A stretch of DNA of 43,700 nucleotides, from contig JAJDCS010000025.1 in the NCBI GenBank assembly GCA_029260715.1, forward strand, positions 1-43,700, written 5' to 3'. The notes under the pieces are model-generated. The model was not told where the DNA came from and did not search any database. It saw only the letters and a list, made by a program, of their open reading frames with translations. The DNA comes from Phycisphaeraceae bacterium. Lineage in GTDB: Bacteria; Planctomycetota; Phycisphaerae; Phycisphaerales; Phycisphaeraceae. The position numbers and the translations under genes are program-made. The stretch's first letter is position 1. Each line of letters begins with the position of its first letter. This document shows, in pieces, positions 15,704 through 23,513 of the stretch.

Positions 15704-17404
15704 TTAGCTGGTCTGCGTCAGGACGCGCTCGGTGAATTCCCAAAAATGGGATTCGCGGAAGGTCGTCGCGGCGCCGGGCAGCGTGCCGTGGCGCTGGGTG
15801 TGGTGGTTCCAGGCGCTCTGAGCGGCCAACACGCGCAACCGGCACGCCTCGGCGTCGCGCGGCGACCGGCTCGTGAGATACGCCCGGTACGCCACCAACC
15901 CCGCGAACAGGTTGTACAACGCGCCCAGCAGCGACTCGCCGTACAGAAGCGTGTTAATCAGCGGGTCCAGGCGGTGGTGGTTTTCGTCTGTCAGCAACTG
16001 CTGGAGGCCGACCCGGTCGGCGGCGATCCGCTCAACGGCTTCCTGCTTTTCTTGCACCACACCGGGCAGCCGCGATTGAGGCAGCGATTCGATGATCCGC
16101 CAAACTTCCTGCACATCGAGCAGGTCGTCTTGGACCCACCGGCCGTTAGGGTTCCAACGGTCTTGGTTCTCGCCTGCATACGGGCCGATGTAAAACGCTT
16201 TTAGGATAATGTCGGTTGAGTGTTCGAGGGTCTGCTTGATCGCTTGGGCCACAGCGGGGTCTTTAACGCCCAAACGATCCGCCACCCAGGTTTGGGCCAA
16301 TTGGTGTGGCTGCGCGGCGGGGTCGTCCGCCAATGCCGGCACGGCGTGAGCGTTGGCATCGATCCATGTCTCGTTTTGGACAATCGGCCCGCCCCACCCC
16401 CCGCCGCGGACCCACGCCCAGAGCCCCGCGAGCCTGACCCGGCCAGCGACTTGGGCCAAACCACCCCGCGGCTCAGTGCGGTCTTGAGATTGTGGCTCTG
16501 AATCCGCGCACTCACCGGGCCCGTCACGCCACAGCGGCACCTGCCAATTTGGGACACTGCCCTTGCCCTCGAACTCACGCTGGCACTGCAACTCATAAAT
16601 AATCGGGCACGCCTCACCGATGACCAGGCTGGCGGGGTTCCACGGCTGATACCTGCCGAAATCGCCGCGCGTGAATTTAAACGACACGATGAACCGATCG
16701 CTGTCGCGGTTAGCAAGTTCCTCGCCGATCGGCCCCTGCTTGAGCCGTTCGAGCACGTCTCGGCAAACCCGCGGCGAGTCGTGCAGCCCGCCGGGTCTAA
16801 CGTTCCACGCGCGGGCGATCAATTGCTTGCCCAGCCGCCCCACGACCAACGCGTAGAACCGCTGCAAGACGCTGTCCACCCGCTTGGCTGCGTCCCACGA
16901 GCGGCAGTGGGCACAACTCGGTTGATAGATGTCGTGGCCGACCAAGTACGGCAAGCGCGGGGCGTCGCAATCACCGAAGCGGATGACAACACCGTCGACC
17001 AACGCCAACTCACCGAGCAACTGCTCCAGCGCCTCGGCGGAGCGGTCGAGCACCGCCCCCTTGGCGGGGCACAGGCGTTGCGGGTGGTTCTTGCAGCACA
17101 ACGACCCGGCGTCACGCTGCACCGCCTGCCTTGGCAGGCTAAATACATCGTATGAGATATACGTGCGCAGCCCCGCACCGCGCGCTTTGCCCAGGCGTTC
17201 CCGCACCGTGTGGAGCTGCTGCGTCAGCCAGTGGCGGAGGTCTTCTTCTTGCACACGACCAGGGCTGCCGATGCCCGACAGCGCCGTGGTTTCATAAACA
17301 ATCAGCCCGTTGTACCCCAGCCGTTTGAGCTCTTGGGGGTCGCTGTACCGGGTCGCCATGGCCGGTTCACCCGGGTTTTGTAAGGCTGTCGCCAGCTTGA
17401 GCAT
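15704..17404 (-). CDS. Possible glycoside hydrolase, distantly GH67-like
   Basis: 566 residues without an evident signal peptide. The N-terminus reads like a TIM-barrel start (LKRLGYNGLIVYETTALSG, then a GLRTYISYDVFSLP strand). The block PIIYELQCQREFEGKG resembles the ELQITQEYLGQ block of alpha-glucuronidases. Other features are CCKNHPQRLCP and QPSCAHCRSWD cysteine pairs, a GHDIYQP segment and an ENQDRWNPNGRW segment. E and D residues suitable for catalysis exist, but I cannot assign them. The C-terminal third is helical. A carbohydrate-active enzyme is the best guess; another barrel hydrolase is possible. Confidence 0.45.
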   Translation of the reverse strand: MLKLATALQNPGEPAMATRYSDPQELKRLGYNGLIVYETTALSGIGSPGRVQEEDLRHWLTQQLHTVRERLGKARGAGLRTYISYDVFSLPRQAVQRDAGSLCCKNHPQRLCPAKGAVLDRSAEALEQLLGELALVDGVVIRFGDCDAPRLPYLVGHDIYQPSCAHCRSWDAAKRVDSVLQRFYALVVGRLGKQLIARAWNVRPGGLHDSPRVCRDVLERLKQGPIGEELANRDSDRFIVSFKFTRGDFGRYQPWNPASLVIGEACPIIYELQCQREFEGKGSVPNWQVPLWRDGPGECADSEPQSQDRTEPRGGLAQVAGRVRLAGLWAWVRGGGWGGPIVQNETWIDANAHAVPALADDPAAQPHQLAQTWVADRLGVKDPAVAQAIKQTLEHSTDIILKAFYIGPYAGENQDRWNPNGRWVQDDLLDVQEVWRIIESLPQSRLPGVVQEKQEAVERIAADRVGLQQLLTDENHHRLDPLINTLLYGESLLGALYNLFAGLVAYRAYLTSRSPRDAEACRLRVLAAQSAWNHHTQRHGTLPGAATTFRESHFWEFTERVLTQTS

Positions 17405-17639
17405 GCGCGCGTTTTACACCAACCCGGACCCGCTAGCAAACGCTTGGTATTTCAAACAGGCAACACGACATCCAGCGTGGCAAGCACCTCGGTACGCCCC
17501 AGCGGCCTGAATTTGTAGCTGATTCTCAACCCTTGGCCGATGCGGACGCAGCCAATCCAAACACGCATCGAAAGGCCAATTTAACCCAATAACATTGAGG
17601 AAAAATGAAAAAAAGTCTAGGACCTGGCGTGACTTGCCT

Positions 17640-17753
17640 GTAAGATGACAAACTGTCGATCCGTGTCCCTTACGGCGCGGCCATGAAGGGAAATCCTGGG
17701 GAGACAACCTGCTTGGATTGGCGATGCTTGCTGGGTCGCTTCGCCTGCCCCGG
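17640..17753 (+). ncRNA. Candidate structured 5' leader of the giant PEP-CTERM gene
   Basis: The 465-base gap 17405-17869 holds no credible gene. Within it, GTAAG (17640-17644) can pair with CTTAC (17669-17673) around a nested GACA/TGTC hairpin. Next, CTGGGG (17696-17701) can pair with CCCCGG (17748-17753, one G-U), enclosing GGCGA/TCGCC. This looks like two folded domains in the leader. It does not match any riboswitch consensus that I know. A strong Shine-Dalgarno (GGAAAGGAAAA) precedes the ATG at 17870. Confidence 0.3.
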
Positions 17754-17869
17754 ATTAAGCGGTATTTCCACACGGGCAATCGCTTGGGGAGTATTAAACC
17801 TTTTGTTACATCGCCATAATCAGCAAGGCTTTTATTCGCCACAAAAATAGGTGGACGGAAAGGAAAACC

Positions 17870-20800
17870 ATGAGACACCCAAAATGGCTGCTTGTGTTGG
17901 CGTTTTTGATTAGCTGGGGCTGGGCCGCCCAGGCGTGGTCGATCAACTTTGTTTTTACGTATGAGACGGGCAACTCGAACCCGCCGACCATCAACGGCCA
18001 GGTCGATCTATTCGGCGCTCAATTAACCAGCATGATGAACAGCGCCGCAACCTTGTGGGAAGACATCATCGAAGACAACTGGACGATCAACGTAGCGCTA
18101 CGCTGGCAGGTGCCCACGCTAGGCCCCAACTTTTCCGGGCAGATGTCGCTCTACGGAGCACACCCCAACAACACGAACGGCGACCCTTCCGAGCAGAGCG
18201 GGCGCGCGGTGTGGACATTGATCGTCATGAACCCCAACCGCACCTGGTGGGTGGACCCCACCCCATTCGACAACTCCGAATTCGACATGACTCAAACGCT
18301 CTACCGTGATCTGACATCCGGAGCAGGAGGCCAGCAGTCCGCGTGGTACACCGGAAACGTCCCCAGTGTGCTCGAAGTGGGGTTCCGCGGCGCGCCAAAC
18401 GCCTCGGCGCCTGCCTTAATGCAAGCCGCCGGCACGCGCGACCTGCTCACCGTCGGGATACACGAATTGGGGCACACCATCGGCGTCGGAGGCACGCAGG
18501 CGGCCACCAACGAATTCAGCACCGACGGCGATTACGACATCGACACCCAGTTCGTCAACGGGGCTAATTTTGACGTGCTGTCTCAATCGACCGGCAACAG
18601 CCACCTCCACCCATCGTCCACAGCTGGCGCGCCAAACCTCATGTGCGTGTGCAGCCTTGCGAATATACGCATACTCCCAAGCGCGATCGACGTGATCGCC
18701 GGCGCGACGGTTGCGAACTGGACGGATATCGACCTGCAACGCCAAGACTTTCTGGGCGGCAATAACTGGAACACCGCGTTCAACTGGGAAGGCGACGCGG
18801 TGCCCGGTTCGGCAGACGACGCCTTTGTGCGCACCGGGGCGAATGTTTCGCTCAGCGCCAACGGCCGCGTTGAAAACCTTTTGATCAGCAACAGCAGCGA
18901 GGTCACCACCAACGCCAACACGCTCACGGTCGATAGCACCACCACCCTTGAAAACAACAGCGGCGGGCTGCGCCCGTTTTTGAGGGTCAACGCGGGCGGC
19001 GTGTTCGAGACCAACGACTTAAACCTCAACGGCAGCGAGTTGCTGCTGATCGGCGGGCAGGCAGACATCAGCGACGACCTGACCGTGCGTGTTGCGAACG
19101 GCCTGGGCGGTCGCGTGACGGGGCAGGGCACAATCAATATCGCCGGGGACTTCACCAACGGCGGGGTGATCCGTCCCAGCGGCGGCACGATCACGATCAA
19201 TTCGTCGGCTGCGTTTCCCGCGCTGAACCTCGACGGGATCGGCGGTGCCGGTGAAATCGACGCCACCGTGGGCGACCTCGTCGTCAACGGCGAACTGCTG
19301 GGCTCGTTCGACGGCCTAATCACCATCGGCGAAGGCAGGACCGTCACGTTCAACGACGGGTGGGAGCTTGGCACCAGCGGCGAGTTGAACCTTGAAGGCG
19401 GGGCAGAAGTGAGCGATGCAGCAAGGATCGCAGGCTCAGCCACCACGCTTGACGGACCCGTCAATGTCGATGGCCTAGCGCTACTCAATACCACCACTAC
19501 GACGATCGAAGACGGGGCCACGATCAACTTGGCCGCCAACACCGCCTCCGGAACGCTTGAGATCAACGGCCAAACCGTCTACGCCGGCGGCAACACCGTC
19601 GGCGCGGGCGTGTTCAAGCAAGACGGCGACGTGACCGTGACAGGTAATTTCTCAGTCGGAAACGCGGTCTACGACTGGGACGGCGGCGGGTTAAGTAATA
19701 TGACCATCAACCCGGGGGCCACCCTGTCCATTAGTTCCAACACCGTCGAGCCCACCGCAAACGACGGACGCGACGCCACGCTCGACATCAACGGCGGCAC
19801 GCTGTCTGTCGTCACGGCCTGGCGGCTCGACGGCACCATGAACCTTACTGAAACAGGCGGTCAAGCGCCGACGCTCAACGGCGTCGGCGGCGTCACCGTC
19901 CACACCACGGGCGAGTTCAACGTCACCGGCGACGCCACCATCAACGCACCCGTCACGGTCAACGGGGACATGAACATCGGCCAATTCGGCCAAACCGCGG
20001 GCATCGCCCGGTTCAACGGCCAGACAGAGTTCGAATCAACCGCCACAGTGACACTCGAACAGGGCTCTGTCTTGTGGCTATTCGGCGACGCGACCTACCG
20101 CGGCGGCTCACACGTCGGCAACGGCACGCTACGCCTCGACGGCACCGTGGATATCCTAGACGACACGTCCTGGGGCATGCTCACACTCGACTGGGACGGC
20201 AGCAACGGTAACAGCGTCACCAACATCGGCCTGGCCGACTCACTGTCTATCGCTTCAAGCACCATTGAAACCACCGCCAACGACGGCCACGACGGGGAAA
20301 TCAACATCACCAGCGGCCAATTGAGCGTGCTCACCGCGTGGCGCCTCGACGGTGAGATGAATATGACACAAATCGCTCCGCAATTTATCAGCCCAACGCT
20401 AAACGGGGCGGGCGGGCTGACCGTACACACCACCGGCCAACTCAACACCGACGGCAACACCATCATCAATACCGCCGTCACCGTCAACGGCGGCGTGCAG
20501 GTCGTCGACGGCATCGCCCACTTCAACAACAACGTGACCTTCAACAACACGGCTGACGTCGTTGTGAGTATCAGCTCGCTAAGCGTAACGGACGCCGAAG
20601 TGATCGAGCTTAATAGTGACACCACCTTCAACGGCGGCAGCTATGTCGGCAACGGCACCATCCGCCAAATCGGCGACGCCACGGTCAACGCAGCCACGAC
20701 CATCTCCGTGGGTCGCTACGACGCGGACGGCGAAGAAGCCACGCCCAACACGCTGCTGCTCAACGCCGACCTGACCCTCAACGTCGAACAGATCGACGAA

Positions 20801-22141
20801 CCGGGCGTGGTCAAATCCGGCAACAACAAGTTCGACGCAACGCTGAACATCACCAGCGGCGCCACGCTCACCGTCAACACGCCCGCACCCTGGGTGTTCA
20901 ACGGCAGCGGCTTCCTCGGCAACGGCGGCGCGGCCCCCGCCGTCATCGCAGGGTCAACCGTGGGCATCGGCGACGGCTCTATCCCCGCTTCGCTAATCGT
21001 TAACGGGCTTGGCAGGATCACCGCGCCGGCCGACTTCCGCGCCGACGCGGCGGTGGGCATCCCCAACGTCCCCAGCCGCCTGGAAATGCTAGGCGTCACC
21101 ACACTAAGCGGCGGTACCTACAACGGCCTGGGCACCATGGCATTCGACAACGACCTCACCGTGCTGACAGACACCACCATCAACACCGATGGCCTGGACC
21201 TCGACGGCGGCACTGACGCCGATCACACCGTCACCGTGGCCAACGGCGCAACGTTCACCATCAACTCGATCCGCCTCGATGACACCAACACTAATTTCGG
21301 CGACACCATGGTGATCGAAAACAACGCAACCCTCGACGTGAACACAAACACCGGCTGGGGGCTTGACCCCGCAGGCGTGCTGCGTTTCGAGGGCGAAGCC
21401 GAAATGAACCCCAGCGCCACGCTCTCGGGCCAAACCCTCAGCAGCCTTGGCCGCATCGAAGGCAACGGAATATTGGAAGTCACGGTCATCACCCGCGGCA
21501 CCATCAGCCCCGGTCTGTCGGCTGGGATATTGCAGTTCGACCAATTAATTCAAGGATCAGCCAGCGTCACCGAGGTCGAGCTAGGCGGCACCGCCGCAAT
21601 CACCGAGCACGATCAGGTTGTCGTCACCGGCGGCGTGTCCCTGGACGGCGCGTTAAACATCTCGCTGCTGGGCGGTTTCACCCCCGATTACTTTGACGAG
21701 TTCCAAGTCATCACCGCCACTACGCGAAGTGGCGAGTTTGATCAATTCGCCGGCGCGTTCATCAACTCCGACATGACCCTCGCCCCCATCTACGATTACG
21801 GCGGCGACATCGGGCTAACGCTCATCGCGGCGATCCCCGGCGACGCCAACCTCGACGGCACGGTCAACGGCCTGGACCTGCTGACCTGGCAAGCCAACCT
21901 GTTCAGCGGCGACGAGTGGGTCCAAGGCGACTTCAACCTCGACGGCCTAGTCAACGGCCTGGACCTGCTGATCTGGCAGAGCCACTTGTTTGACACCGTG
22001 GCCGGCCTCGCCGGCGGCGCCGCCCCGTTGGCGTCCGGCACCCCGACGATCCCAGAGCCTGGGACGCTTGGCTTGATGGGCCTGGGCGTGCTGGGCATAG
22101 CCACGCGGCGCAAGGCGGCTTATAGCACGTTGCATTTATAA
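17870..22141 (+). CDS. Giant exported zincin-like, tandem-repeat, dockerin and PEP-CTERM protein
   Basis: 1423 residues. A signal peptide occupies about 1-22. Residues 25-290 form a zincin-like domain with H198-E-L-G-H202-T-I-G205, but the usual third ligand three residues on is G208; HLH at 246-248 and the Met at 258 (NLMC) may complete the site. This fits the metalloprotease family often fused to PEP-CTERM. Residues about 300-1310 are beta-solenoid-like and contain four long repeats whose GG-x-x-V-G-x-G marker falls at 573, 745, 922 and 1081 (period 159-177). A dockerin with two calcium loops (DANLDGTVNGLDLL and DFNLDGLVNGLDLL) is at about 1324-1375. The sorting signal PEP at 1395-1397, a hydrophobic helix and TRRK end the native protein. 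YSTLHL and the stop come from an inserted repeat element. Confidence 0.85.
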   Translation: MRHPKWLLVLAFLISWGWAAQAWSINFVFTYETGNSNPPTINGQVDLFGAQLTSMMNSAATLWEDIIEDNWTINVALRWQVPTLGPNFSGQMSLYGAHPNNTNGDPSEQSGRAVWTLIVMNPNRTWWVDPTPFDNSEFDMTQTLYRDLTSGAGGQQSAWYTGNVPSVLEVGFRGAPNASAPALMQAAGTRDLLTVGIHELGHTIGVGGTQAATNEFSTDGDYDIDTQFVNGANFDVLSQSTGNSHLHPSSTAGAPNLMCVCSLANIRILPSAIDVIAGATVANWTDIDLQRQDFLGGNNWNTAFNWEGDAVPGSADDAFVRTGANVSLSANGRVENLLISNSSEVTTNANTLTVDSTTTLENNSGGLRPFLRVNAGGVFETNDLNLNGSELLLIGGQADISDDLTVRVANGLGGRVTGQGTINIAGDFTNGGVIRPSGGTITINSSAAFPALNLDGIGGAGEIDATVGDLVVNGELLGSFDGLITIGEGRTVTFNDGWELGTSGELNLEGGAEVSDAARIAGSATTLDGPVNVDGLALLNTTTTTIEDGATINLAANTASGTLEINGQTVYAGGNTVGAGVFKQDGDVTVTGNFSVGNAVYDWDGGGLSNMTINPGATLSISSNTVEPTANDGRDATLDINGGTLSVVTAWRLDGTMNLTETGGQAPTLNGVGGVTVHTTGEFNVTGDATINAPVTVNGDMNIGQFGQTAGIARFNGQTEFESTATVTLEQGSVLWLFGDATYRGGSHVGNGTLRLDGTVDILDDTSWGMLTLDWDGSNGNSVTNIGLADSLSIASSTIETTANDGHDGEINITSGQLSVLTAWRLDGEMNMTQIAPQFISPTLNGAGGLTVHTTGQLNTDGNTIINTAVTVNGGVQVVDGIAHFNNNVTFNNTADVVVSISSLSVTDAEVIELNSDTTFNGGSYVGNGTIRQIGDATVNAATTISVGRYDADGEEATPNTLLLNADLTLNVEQIDEPGVVKSGNNKFDATLNITSGATLTVNTPAPWVFNGSGFLGNGGAAPAVIAGSTVGIGDGSIPASLIVNGLGRITAPADFRADAAVGIPNVPSRLEMLGVTTLSGGTYNGLGTMAFDNDLTVLTDTTINTDGLDLDGGTDADHTVTVANGATFTINSIRLDDTNTNFGDTMVIENNATLDVNTNTGWGLDPAGVLRFEGEAEMNPSATLSGQTLSSLGRIEGNGILEVTVITRGTISPGLSAGILQFDQLIQGSASVTEVELGGTAAITEHDQVVVTGGVSLDGALNISLLGGFTPDYFDEFQVITATTRSGEFDQFAGAFINSDMTLAPIYDYGGDIGLTLIAAIPGDANLDGTVNGLDLLTWQANLFSGDEWVQGDFNLDGLVNGLDLLIWQSHLFDTVAGLAGGAAPLASGTPTIPEPGTLGLMGLGVLGIATRRKAAYSTLHL

Positions 22142-22247
22142 ATTTGATTGACTGGGTGGCACGGCTTGCTTGCAAGCCGTGAAATGCGGGTTCGCCATGT
22201 CAACGACCACCGAACATCCATCAAAGATAATCACGCCAGGTGCTCTA
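22121..22247 (+). mobile_element. MITE-like 127-bp element, copy 1
   Basis: This copy is identical to 43555-43681 except for one base near its right end. The left end TATAGCAC and the reverse complement of the right end TAGAGCAC form imperfect terminal inverted repeats (about 25 bases with scattered matches). Both ends are bounded by TA, as expected for IS630/mariner-type target duplication. An internal hairpin CACGGCTTG/CAAGCCGTG lies in the middle of the left half. There is no coding capacity. It begins inside the last codons of the PEP-CTERM gene and provides that gene's stop codon. Confidence 0.8.
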
Positions 22248-22677
22248 GACAACGCCCTTGTGTGCGCACGGCTTTTTCCGCTGGACCGGGTGTGCTGCAA
22301 TAAGAAAAACGCTCATAAGTGCCCTCCATAGAAGTGTTTTATTAACCGTCTTAGGGTGATGGCGGCGCACGGGGATGACCCTTCGGCACAGGTTGTGAAG
22401 AAGCACATCGACTTTCAGGTGCCGGGTTTTCGAGAGATCCGCGACTCAAGAGGCCCGGTGGTCCAGCCAAGGGTTCGGCCCAAGGGGCTGCGGCCACGAT
22501 CATTACGCCCCCAGCGGTTCCGCCCAGGGATCGACCCGAGATTCAGCTTCGCCCTCAACGCCGTGGGCAACCCCTCCTTTCGGCCGCGACGCATGCGACC
22601 CCACCCCCTGCGCCCGGTCCAATTTCCCATTTTTTGACCCCGCCAAAATAGCTGTAAACTGATGGCGAGCAGGCTGC
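22248..22677. other. Gap between PEP-CTERM gene and rpmI, no recognised gene
   Basis: This stretch holds an Arg/Pro-rich frame on the plus strand (22359-22637, 92 codons, ATG directly after GTG) and an equally long frame on the minus strand. Neither resembles a protein I know, and infC, which normally stands here, is not visible. The plus frame repeats R-P-x-x-L-R-P and may be chance coding or a degraded gene. Confidence 0.4.
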
Positions 22678-22705
22678 TTGCGTACACCCGTTGTAAAGAT
22701 ACAAT
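22678..22705 (+). promoter_or_regulatory. Promoter candidate for rpmI-rplT
   Basis: TTGCGT (22678-22683) and TACAAT (22700-22705) are 16 bases apart, giving a start about 25 bases before the rpmI ATG. No L20 autoregulatory leader of the E. coli type is recognisable, because the leader is too short. Confidence 0.45.
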
Positions 22706-22738
22706 AACCGGTCTGTACGTAAAAAGGGTTGACTCGCC

Positions 22739-22960
22739 ATGCCAAAGACCAAATCGCACAAAGGCTTGCTCAAGCGCGTGAAGATCACCGCGAAGGGCAA
22801 AGTTAAGTTTAAGAAAGCATTCACGGGCCACCTGCGCAGCCACAAAAGCGGCAAGACCCTGCGGCAGCTACGTGTCAAGAGCGTGGCCCAGCCGGGGGAC
22901 ATCAGCCGTCTCGAGCGCATGCTCCACCGCCCGCTCAAACCCGCAAAGAAGGATTATTAG
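22739..22960 (+). CDS. rpmI: 50S ribosomal protein L35
   Basis: 73 residues, slightly longer than the usual 64-66. It opens MPKTKSHKG, then has the basic VKITAKGKVKFKKAF stretch and a HLRSHKSGKTLRQLR core typical of L35. The C-terminal extension ends LKPAKKDY. It binds 23S rRNA. It is followed by rplT after about 100 bases, the normal order, but infC is not upstream. Confidence 0.93.
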   Translation: MPKTKSHKGLLKRVKITAKGKVKFKKAFTGHLRSHKSGKTLRQLRVKSVAQPGDISRLERMLHRPLKPAKKDY

Positions 22961-23062
22961 CTCGGCCCGGTGTGGCTAGAAAGCCCCAGGCCTTGTTTAC
23001 AGGTAAGTTTCAGTTAACCGTTCAGGTCGCTAAGGCTTGAATGGAACCATGGAGAGATCATC

Positions 23063-23419
23063 ATGCCCCGTGCAAGGAAAGGCGCCGCACGGCGTCAGGC
23101 GAAAGTCCGTTGGTTCAAGCTCGCCAAAGGCCACCGCGGCAGCCGCAGCAGGAGTTGGCGCCGCGTCAAGGAAGCGGTCATACGCGCCGGCGTGTTCGCC
23201 ACAGAACACCGCAAATTGGTGAAGCGCGACTACAGGCGTCTTTGGGTCACGCGCCTCAACGCGGCGGCCCGGATGAGAGGGCTGGCCTACAGCCGCCTCA
23301 TCGCCGGCTTGAAGGCTGCCAACATCACGCTCAACCGCAAGATGCTCAGCGAAATCGCCATCGCCGATCCCAAGGCGTTCGACGAGATCACCAGCCAAGC
23401 CAGCGCCGCCCTTTCGTAA
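23063..23419 (+). CDS. rplT: 50S ribosomal protein L20
   Basis: 118 residues, normal length. The opening MPRARKGAARRQ, GHRGSRSRSWR and YRRLWVTRLNAAARMRG are the L20 hallmarks: a long basic helix and a globular C-terminal domain that contacts 23S rRNA early in assembly. A clear Shine-Dalgarno (GGAGAG) precedes the ATG. A REP-like palindrome pair begins about 20 bases after the stop, between this gene and the convergent mfd. Confidence 0.95.
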   Translation: MPRARKGAARRQAKVRWFKLAKGHRGSRSRSWRRVKEAVIRAGVFATEHRKLVKRDYRRLWVTRLNAAARMRGLAYSRLIAGLKAANITLNRKMLSEIAIADPKAFDEITSQASAALS

Positions 23420-23442
23420 ACACGAGCGTAAGCAACACAGTT

Positions 23443-23513
23443 GTAGGTCCGGGCCAGCCCGGACACTTTGATGGCCGTTGTGCTATCCCTGCCCGGCTGA
23501 AGCCGGACCTGCA
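23443..23513. repeat. Inverted pair of REP-like palindromes (BIME-like)
   Basis: The left palindrome, TAGGTCCGGGC with GCCCGGAC, and the right palindrome, GCCCGGCTGAAGCCGGAC ending in CCTGC, are themselves inverted to each other (TGTAGGTCCG against CGGACCTGCA). This is the layout of bacterial interspersed mosaic elements. The pair lies at the converging 3' ends of rplT and mfd, and the right palindrome is read as the last codons of mfd. A related copy is at 5444-5465. Confidence 0.7.

Noticed and set aside
17634-17650. Sigma-54-like site (TGGCGTG...TTGC) before the giant PEP-CTERM gene
   Set aside because: PEP-CTERM genes can be sigma-54 dependent, so I checked. The distance between the GG and GC elements is about two bases too short.
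17414-17878. 154-codon frame on the minus strand in a gene-free gap
   Set aside because: No domain, no ribosome binding site, and its composition is unlike the neighbours. It covers the leader of the next gene and crosses that gene's ribosome binding site.
18583-19566. 327-codon frame on the minus strand, hydrophobic in places
   Set aside because: It is antisense to the repeat region of the giant PEP-CTERM protein, whose repeats make a long shadow frame likely.
22359-22637. Arg/Pro-rich 92-codon frame before rpmI
   Set aside because: It sits where infC is usually found, but the sequence has no IF3 features, and the opposite strand has an equally long frame. Not enough support for a gene.
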